Shown piece after piece: positions 54,824 to 62,000 of a DNA stretch of 62,000 nucleotides. The notes under the pieces were generated by a model. That model was not told the DNA's origin, made no database searches, and saw only the letters and a program-made list of their open reading frames with translations. Position 1 is the first letter of the stretch; every line of letters starts with the position of its first letter. The DNA comes from Cryptomeria japonica. Its lineage: Eukaryota; Streptophyta; Pinopsida; Cupressales; Cupressaceae. A program made the position numbers and the translations under genes. The stretch lies in contig NC_081409.1 of NCBI RefSeq assembly GCF_030272615.1, positions 22,386,260-22,448,259 of the forward strand, in the 5' to 3' direction.

Positions 54824-56356
54824 TATAACAATGTCATCAATTGTTTCAGAGCATCAAATGAGTATGTTTCCACCCTAAGAATAAAGGGACAAGATCCCTC
54901 TTGCGTGGTCACCACTCGTCGACCTAAAATAATCCTGAAAGGAGCTCCTGCAGCTCCTCCCAAGCCAACTCCTACAAGTCAGTATAATCTTTTAGATCAT
55001 CTAGGAAAGACACCTGCATAAATATCAATCCTTGAGTTATTGAAAATGTCTCCCATGCATCGCGCGGTCTTGGATAAAGCTTTAATTGAGTCCACTGTCC
55101 TGACAGATATTGATGTTGACCAGTTTCAAGCTCGGATTGGACATTTAGCTGTTTCCCAAAATGTGACATTTTCAGACAATGATATCTCACCTGATAAGCT
55201 CCCTCATAATGATCCTTTACACCTTGAAGTCTTTGTCCATAATTGCAAAATCCGACGAGTCTTGATAGATGGCGGAGCAGGTCTTAATATTTGTACTTTG
55301 AGAGTGGTTATTGGCCTTGGATATACAGAAAATGACATTGATGCTTCAAAAAGAATAACAATCAAAGCATATGATGATGCTGAGCGCCCATCCAAAGGGA
55401 TAATTACATTGCCTATCAAAGTCGGTCCAGTGACAGAAAACACTTTCCTGCAAGTCCTAGACCTTGATCTCCCTTATAATATGATCCTTGGCTGTCCATG
55501 GATCCATGCAATGAAAGCAATTCCATCCACCTATCATCAATGTTTAAAATATCCTTACAATGGAACTGAGATAACAATTCCAGGAGATCCTAATCCATTT
55601 CAATTTTGTGCTACTCTAAAGGATACTCCTTAGTAGCAAGTCCCAGTCAATAGAGAGACCAAGTCACATAGCTATGTGGATCCTAATGAATTATTAGATG
55701 CTGTCAAAGGAAAATTGAAGATACAAGACCAAGGATGCAGAGAATATTCAATGGATCAAACATTCCTCATCAGGAATTTGCCAATATCTCCAAAAACCTA
55801 TGGCAAACCGCATTTATTGCAAAAGAAGCCTAAGGTCGTTATTCAATATCAGCCTCCCACTACATTTACAAGATGGGGTGAACTTGACAAAGAAACTGTA
55901 GATGATGATGTCATAGATTGGCTTTATAAAGATCCAACTAAGACCCCATCTATCAGGTTGCCAATGGAACGATACGGCAAAGGATTTACTATGCTACAAA
56001 AGGAAGGATATGATGGTTGTAGTGGCTTAGGCCTGAACAACAATGGAAGGTTAGAACCTGTTATACCCAAGAGGCGACCTCCAAATTTAGGGTTAGGTTT
56101 TGTACCATTGCAAATTGGATCTACATCTACCAAAGTGCCCACGTGTAGAAAAGGGTGTGATTCTGACGATGAAATAACACCTGAGGATACCCGACTCGAA
56201 ACTGATTCCAATGAATGGGAGTGGAGTTCCTTTTCCTCTAGCTCCTATGCCCTCGACAATATTTTCATTGACCCTGATAATTTGCCTATGGAAGACAAAC
56301 ATGAAATAACTCCTCTTCCTAAAACATGTCCTCATGCTTGGATAGAGTCATTCTAG
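54824..56356 (+). pseudogene. Gypsy-3 gag tail, protease and G-patch-like domain
   Basis: The frame resumes with YNNVINCFRASNEYVSTLRI. Protease starts VLIDGGAGLNICTL with Asp-Gly-Gly at 55268-55276 and has YNMILGCPWIHAM downstream. The G-patch-like segment is at about 55967-56100: RYGKGFTMLQKEGYDGCSG then LGLNNNGR and a basic PKRRPP. That matches the G-patch spacing of glycines and aromatics and suggests nucleic-acid binding. Stops are near 55019, at 55631 (two in a row) and at 56354. DSNEWEWSS closes the segment, as in gypsy-1. Confidence 0.8.
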
Positions 56357-57770
56357 GATCCAAGCTCTAAATCAAATACAAGCAGTTCGAATAGTGACAC
56401 CATAGATGTTCACATCCTCACCATATCAGCCCTCTCTCTCCTTACAACCGATGATGACATGCCCCTCATCTATCCCCAGCTTATCCAACATGACCAACAA
56501 GAACCGCTCACATTGGACTGTTTTCAAAATGATGAAGCAATTGCAGAATTCCTTGGACTACGGGAAAGCATACCACAAGGTTATCATAAGGCAGGATTTG
56601 CTATTGACTTGGATTCCACAGCATATTTTGGGGAGTCAACTCCCTCTTCCAGTCATCAAAATGAAAAAAGAAAAGAAAAAGTAAAAAATCAAAAGAATAG
56701 ATCTTTGAGTGAAAACCGTAAGGCACTCTCTGATTATACAAAAGTAAAAATAAAAGACGTACCTGCGGGTGAAAACCTCTCTGAGGCGCCCAAAGGTGGA
56801 AGAGTGGACATACCCCTATCAAGTCAGGACAAATCAACATTGCTAGTGGAAATGATCGAGGAAATCAATTTGGGTACACCTGACAACCCTAAGGTCATTC
56901 ATTTTGCTGCTTCTTTATCACAATAGGAAAAGATAGACTTTGTCAATTTCTTTCTTGAGAAGAAGATCAACTTTGCATGGTCCTATGCAGATATGCTTGG
57001 CCTCGATCTAGAATTGGTTCTTCATCATTTGCCACTAAAAGTTGATGCCAAGCCTATCAAACAGAAACTTAGAAAGATGCATCCCCAGGTGGCTCTTTTG
57101 GTCAAGGTGGAACTAAAAAAATTACTAGATGTGGGCTTTATCAGACCCATTGATTATGCAGACTGGATTTCAAATTTAGTACCAGTTAGCAAGGTAACTG
57201 GGGGCATCAGAATCTACATAGATTTTAGGGATCTCAATAAAGCATGCCCTAAAGATGATTTTCCATTGCCAAATATCGACATCATAGTGGACATGACTGC
57301 TGGATACGAGATGCTTTCATTGATGGATGGTTTCTTCGGCTATAACCAAATTCGCATTGCTCCTGAAGATAAACATAAGATAGCATTCACCTGTGCTTGG
57401 GGTACTTACTGTTGGAATGTGATGCCCTTTGGTCTTAAAAATGCAGGCGCAACATATCAAAGAGCAATGATGACAATTTTTCATGATTTCATGCATACTT
57501 TGATGGAGGACTATGTTGATGACTTGTTATGCAAATCTGTCACAAGAGATAGTCATCTAGCAATCCTGGGCCCAATCTTTGACCGAATGGAGACATACAA
57601 GCTCAGACTCAATCCAAAGAAGTGTGTCTTTGGCATCACAACTGGCAAATTACTAGGGTACATTGTTTCTCATAGAGGCATTGAGGTCGACCCTGCCAAG
57701 GTTAAAGAAATAATGGATATGCCTCCTCCTTCTAATCTCTGTCAATTATGTAGTCTGCAAGGAAAGCTCC
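56357..57770 (+). pseudogene. pol: Gypsy-3 linker and reverse transcriptase
   Basis: An acidic linker (DCFQNDEAIAEFLGLRESIP) is followed by RT: LRKMHPQVALLVKVELKKLL, YIDFRDLNKACPKDDFPLPN, GYNQIRIAPEDKHKIAFTC and the catalytic YVDD at 57512-57523, then KCVFGITTGKLLGYIVS. TAG at 56924 interrupts the linker; RT itself is open. Residue identity with gypsy-1 RT is high by eye. The reaction is RNA-templated DNA synthesis. Confidence 0.92.
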
Positions 57771-58800
57771 AGTCAATCCGTCATTTCATAGCTCAGTTGG
57801 CCGATAAATGTCATCCATTCCAGCATCTACTACATAAAGGTGTCACTTTTAAATGGACTGAGCAATGCCAATCAGCCTTTCAAGCTCTCAAAGACTATTT
57901 GTTGTCACCGCCTATTCTAATGCCTCCTAAAGAAAGGAAGCCTTTTATATTGTATATTTCTGCAACTGAAACGGCATTAGGATTTCTCTTGGCCCAACAG
58001 GATGAGAATGGCAAAGAGCGAGCTATTTACTATATCAGCCGGACACTGGTAGGCTATGAGCTAAATTATTCAACTATTGAAAGGGCATGCTTAGCGGTGG
58101 TATTTGCAACATAGAAGCTCCGATATTATATGTTAAGCCACCAAACATTGTTGGTTGCAAAAATTGATCCCCTAAAATACTTGCTTAGCAGAGCAACTTT
58201 GACAGGTCGCCTAGCAAAGTGGGTTATGATCCTCAGTGAATTTGATATTGAGTATATGGAGCGAAAGGCGATAAAAGGACAAGTCATAGCAGATCAACTT
58301 GCAGAGGCTCCTATTTCTGATGATCATCCCATGTTGACCAATTTTCCAGATGAATCAGTCTTTGCTCTCACGTCCTCTAATGAATGGAAGTTATACTTTG
58401 ATGGATCCCATACCAAGTTCGGGTCCGGATCAGGCATCTTGTTTGTCACCCCTCAAGGTGATGCTATTCCAAAGTCCTACAGAATAACTTTCGACTATAC
58501 CAATAACATTGCAGAGTATGAAGCACTGGTCACAGGACTCCGAGTAGCAGTCCACTGGAACATCAAGCATTTGCATGTTTATGGAGATTCTCAATTAGTC
58601 ATCCATCAAGTCAATGATGACTACGAAACAAAAGATGAAAAGCTTATTCCCTATAAGCACATGGCAGATTTCTTCAAGAAAAAATTCACAGCTATCCATT
58701 TCAGTCAAGTTCCAAGAATGCAAAACAAGTCAGCAGATGCGATGGCTACAATTGCTTCCATGTTGAATATGCCCCACAATATGGACAAATATGAATTTTT
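57771..58800 (+). pseudogene. pol: Gypsy-3 RNase H and archaeal-type RNase H
   Basis: RNase H: FKWTEQCQSAFQALKDYLL, PFILYISATETALGFLLAQ, AIYYISRTLVGYELNYSTIE. TAG at 58112 sits at the conserved Gln of FATQKLRYY. The second RNase H begins WKLYFDGSHTKFGSGSG, with IAEYEALVTGLRVAVHW, VYGDSQLVIHQV and NKSADAMATIAS giving its acidic residues. The dual arrangement is diagnostic for Tat-like elements. It removes RNA from the hybrid. Confidence 0.9.
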
Positions 58801-60139
58801 AGTCAAACAATTGCTGGTTCCTTCTTTTGACATTCCGATGGCAGATGTGATGTGCATTCTTGTTGGTCCCAACTCCCCGTGGTACAATGATGTATATCAA
58901 TATTTAAAATCCCAAACCTTACCACCCAACCTTTCTGCTAACCAACGCCGAGCCTTTATCCAACAAACAACCAAATATGTCATCATCGCTAACACCCTTT
59001 ACCGATGCTCCTTTGACCATACCCTCCTCAGGTGTTTGGATTCTGACGAAGCACAAACGGCTTTACACGAGGTTCACGATGGTATATGTGGAGGCCATTT
59101 TAATGGTCTGATCTTAGCCAAAAAGTTGATTCGTGCTGGGTATTATTGGCCCACTTTGGAAAAAGATGTTCATGATTTTGTTAAGAAGTGCTACAAATGC
59201 CAGATTCATGGAAACTACATTCATGCACCAGCCCAAGAGCTTCATTCTGTCATATCTCCGTGGCCTGTTTCTCAATGGGGATTGGATCTTATTGGAAAGA
59301 TTCACCCGACATCTGCAAATGGACACAAGTTCATTATTACAGCCACAGAGTATTTTACAAAATGGATCGAGGCTATCCCCATGACTTATATCACTGGTGT
59401 CCGAATTTCAAAATTCTTGCTGAATTATATCATATGCTAGTATGGGGTTCCCCTTGCCATTGTCATAGATAATGGTCGTCCCTTCAAGAATAAAGATGTT
59501 AAAGAACTCTGCGAGAAGTTTCATATCCAACACCGTTTCTCTAGTCCATACTATCCACAGGGGAATGGTCAAGCTGAAGCATCAAATAAAACCATTATCA
59601 AGATCCTGAAGAAGGTTGTCAATGATGCTAGTCGAGATTGGCATGTATAGTTGAATCTAGCACTATGGGCCTATCGCACTTCTATCTGCACACCTACTGG
59701 CGCAACACCTTATTCCTTGGTGTATGGTGCGGAAGCCATTTTACCCTTGGAAGTGGAGATTCCTTCCTTGCGTGTTTCCTTGAAACATCTGATTGATGAT
59801 GAGACACACAGAGTCTCTTGGCTGCACCAGCTTGAGATGTTAGATGAGAAACGTCAGACAGCTCTGACACATTTGCAAGCATATCAAAACCGTCTCCGTC
59901 ACTCTTATAATAAGAAGGTCAAAGGGCGACACTTCGAAGTGGGAGATCTAGTTTTAAAGGCAAATCCCAAGAATGCACAGTCTACTAACATCATCAAAGG
60001 CAAGTTTGAACCTAATTGGGTTGGTCCTTTCATAGTGACTGCAACCTATGGCTCGGGGGCATATCAACTTGCTACACCAGAAGGTGAACCTCTGTCTGAT
60101 CCTGTAAACATCATGCATCTTTGCAAGTACTGTGCATAA
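58801..60139 (+). pseudogene. pol: Gypsy-3 integrase
   Basis: Zinc domain: EVHDGICGGHFNG...CYKCQIHG. The core triad is present: WGLDLIGKIHP, VIDNGRPFKN, GNGQAEASNKTI. LNLALWAYRTS and the C-terminal KFEPNWVGPFIV..YGSGAYQL follow. TAG at 59438 and 59648 interrupt it. The natural TAA is at 60137-60139. Both early stops fall where gypsy-1 has Arg and Gln codons. Confidence 0.92.
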
Positions 60140-60261
60140 TTTTCTATCAGTACTTCTTCAAATATGATCCTGAAAAAATACAAAAAAATTGAAAAAAAAC
60201 AAAAAATACAAAAAAGTGAAAAAAAAGAGCAAAAGAGTAAAGAAAAAATGATTCGCCCTCT

Positions 60262-60286
60262 AGTGAAAACCTAGCAAATAGGCGCT
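60262..60286 (+). other. 3' stem-loop H1 of gypsy-3
   Basis: AGTG-AAAA-CCT-AGCAAAT-AGG-CGCT. The outer closing pair is A-T where gypsy-1 and gypsy-2 have G-C, so both sides changed together. Confidence 0.7.
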
Positions 60287-60298
60287 TTGGGCAAGTAC

Positions 60299-60329
60299 CA
60301 TGGTGAAAACCTAGCAATCAGGCACCATG
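60299..60329 (+). other. 3' stem-loop H2 of gypsy-3
   Basis: CATGGTG-AAAACCTAGCAATCAGG-CACCATG has a perfect seven-pair stem. The spacer from H1 is TTGGGCAAGTAC. Confidence 0.7.
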
Positions 60330-60569
60330 AGTAATGAGATTATTGCTCCATCATCTGTCAAGACCTCTAGCTATGCTTTCTCTTGGCCGGTTTGTCATGT
60401 TTATCTTCGTCTTGACCCAATGTCCTATTCCAGGCCTGTTATCGGTCAACATCATTGTCTTGCATACTCCGGTTTCTTGTACATACATTTTGGTCCTAGT
60501 CTATGTATATCTTTCAGATGTGCATTGGGTGCATTCCCCTTGTCATGATCAATCGCTAGAACTTTTGCA

Positions 60570-60840
60570 TTGAAAAAATCTCATACAAATTGAAAAATGT
60601 CCTGAAAAAATCTCATAAAAAAAATTGAAAAATGTCCTGAAATAAATCATAAAAATTGAAAAATGTCCTGAAATAAATCATAAAAATAAAAAAATGTCTT
60701 GAAATAACTCATAAAAAATTGAAAAATGTCCTGAAATAATCCAAAAAAAAAAAATAATTGAAAAACGTCCTGAAATAATCCAAAAAAAATCAAACAAAGT
60801 CCTGAAAAAACGAACAAAAAAAAAATTGTAAAAAAAAAAA
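60570..60840 (+). repeat. Tandem repeat, about 30-bp AAATGTCCTGAAATAA units
   Basis: There are about eight units of ATTGAAAAATGTCCTGAAAT with variable A-rich spacers, ending in a long A run. It is the inverse of 24290-24600. Confidence 0.85.
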
Positions 60841-61937
60841 AAAAAGCAAAAAAACCAAATCCAAAAACAAGCATTTTGCAATAAATATCCTCTTGATGCA
60901 TAAGACAAATCACTGAGTATACATCCAACAACAATCAATCCAACACTATGCTTTAGTGAAATTCATGCATAAACAGTTGAACTTTTCAATCAAACCAGAC
61001 ATTCAAACTAATTAGAATTGTCATATCAATCAACCTCAAAATCAATTCATCCTTGGCACACTATCATGGGTCTTATACAGGGTGTGGTATACTCGAAACC
61101 AAACTATGTCCTATCTTAGACGAGGTACCGCATTCCCTGAAACCAAACAACATGATCGTCCTATCAGCACTTTCAACTTTTGACAATGAAGATCAAGATG
61201 TTTGTTTGATTTGTTGGGATCTGTGCATCTTATCTTTTTATTGATTTATCTTTGGCTTCGATCATGTTCCTATGTTGCTCGATGATGTCACTGAGTGATT
61301 TAGAGTGACCGGGATGGTTCATGGTCCTTTTCTTTTTTTTGTTGTGATTGTTGTTTGTTTGTGATGTGTCTGTCTTTTGCAAAAAGGGTTGCATTTCAGC
61401 TCTGGCCTTCAATGCCATGATGCTATGCATCCATTTTGCTACATTAAAATAAAGGTTCTCACCTACAAAGTGCATTACTGAAAGCAAGTTTTTCTTCGTC
61501 TCTAACTGTCCTTTGTCTCATTTCTTCTTACTAACATTTCTTCCGTCAGTTCGGATAGTCAGTTCGATCTAATGCTCCGATTTCCTCAAACACGTCTGTT
61601 GCATCTTGCATTCATTGGTTAGTACATTTGCATTACATCAAGCATCATATCAAGCATTTTATCCATTCCATATTATAAATGCATCAAAAACACATAAAAA
61701 TGCATTCATACATGTTCCACAATGGTACATAAACAGTGCATAAGTCATCCATACATGAAAAATAACTATCAGTCATAACACATTGCATCCCATCATATCG
61801 ATGCATATCATATCATATGTCACAATAATATCGGAGTATAAAATTGGACTATCTATCCTAAGTATGGCCTGCAGGCTGACTACAAAATGTCAAACTGCAT
61901 AATGTCCACTATCTGTCCTACAGAGCATGTGCCTCTG

Positions 61938-62000
61938 TCACTGGGTGCTCCCTCTGTCCTCCTCATCCCTGCCATGTCTCATGGATGATGTCCCTCTTGG
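61938..62000 (-). pseudogene. Gypsy-3 antisense ORF, C-terminal end only
   Basis: On the minus strand the last residues GTSSMRHGRDEEDRGSTQ precede TGA at 61938-61940. They match the end of the gypsy-2 antisense ORF (GTSSLRHGRDEEDRGST). The rest lies outside the window, so its integrity cannot be judged. Confidence 0.6.

Larger units (their letters stand above)
60140..61937 (+). other. Gypsy-3 3' region, non-coding
   Basis: An A-rich run, two stem-loops (60262-60329), a repeat block (60570-60810) and long AT-rich sequence matching gypsy-2 at 23028-25300 in inverted order. No gene is seen. Confidence 0.65.
46954..62000 (+). mobile_element. Gypsy-3: Tat/Retand-like Ty3-gypsy element, 3' end beyond window
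   Basis: It has a full 5' LTR, primer site, leader, gag-PR-Gpatch-RT-RH-archaeal RH-IN in a single frame, stem-loops, repeat block and the beginning (C-terminal end) of an antisense ORF. It is inserted in SIRE-2 and carries a solo LTR in its gag tail. About a dozen in-frame stops and no frameshift are present. Confidence 0.92.

Noticed and set aside
60647-60938. Phe-rich minus-strand ORFs suggesting membrane proteins
   Set aside because: Products of the A-rich tandem repeat; the hydrophobicity comes from TTT codons.
1-62000. tRNA, rRNA or single-copy host genes
   Set aside because: I saw no cloverleaf-like sequence, rRNA motif or intron-bearing host gene. The tRNA-like strings are retroelement primer sites.

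Overview
The window is plant nuclear repeat DNA. I see no host gene, no tRNA or rRNA gene and no CRISPR array. Essentially all of it is LTR retrotransposons, many nested in one another, with long AT-rich non-coding stretches. The number of old, nonsense-ridden Tat/Retand-like Ty3-gypsy copies, Tork-like and Sirevirus-like copia elements and few-kb leaders suggests a very large seed-plant genome. A gymnosperm (conifer) is my best guess, made by inference and not by any search.

Layout. Gypsy-1 (+) runs from the left edge to about 19.6 kb: leader, gag-PR-(G-patch)-RT-RH-archaeal-type RH-IN in one frame, 3' region, antisense extra ORF, two repeat arrays, polypurine tract and a 3' LTR. A Tork-like copia (7981-12940, target duplication CTGCC) sits inside its integrase. 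A second, unrelated LTR follows (19630-21026). Gypsy-2 (-) occupies about 21.0-32.15 kb. It shares leader, LTR and 3' region with gypsy-3 but carries a different long ORF in place of gag-pol. A truncated copia end (32.15-33.5 kb) and an older gypsy-4 (+, 33.5-39.86 kb, gag and protease only) follow. Gypsy-4 is broken by a Sirevirus-like copia (SIRE-1, -). SIRE-1 holds a young non-autonomous LTR element with a gag-like ORF (40147-43405, target duplication GGAAG) and a second Sirevirus-like copia (SIRE-2, -). SIRE-2 is broken by gypsy-3 (+, 46954 to beyond the right edge), and gypsy-3 is broken by a solo LTR (53363-54818, target duplication GTAGT). That is five levels of nesting.

How the parts fit. 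Gypsy-1, -2 and -3 share one architecture: LTR TGTAGAC...CTACA (gypsy-2 and -3), a primer site TGGTGAACCCGAC, a 2-kb leader with reiterated GCGYCTGTGT phrases, the main ORF, a pair of stem-loops just after its stop, and an antisense ORF resembling plant mobile domain (PMD) proteins. Gypsy-1 and -3 could have supplied proteins in trans to gypsy-2.

Most unusual signals: (1) nine tandem hairpins in gypsy-1 with a constant TGTTCATCACA loop and covarying arms; (2) a paired stem-loop after the main ORF stop of gypsy-1, -2 and -3, with compensatory changes and a 12-nt spacer; (3) decay of gag-pol by in-frame stops with no frameshift; (4) the gypsy-2 ORF. All positions and comparisons were read by eye; identity figures are estimates.
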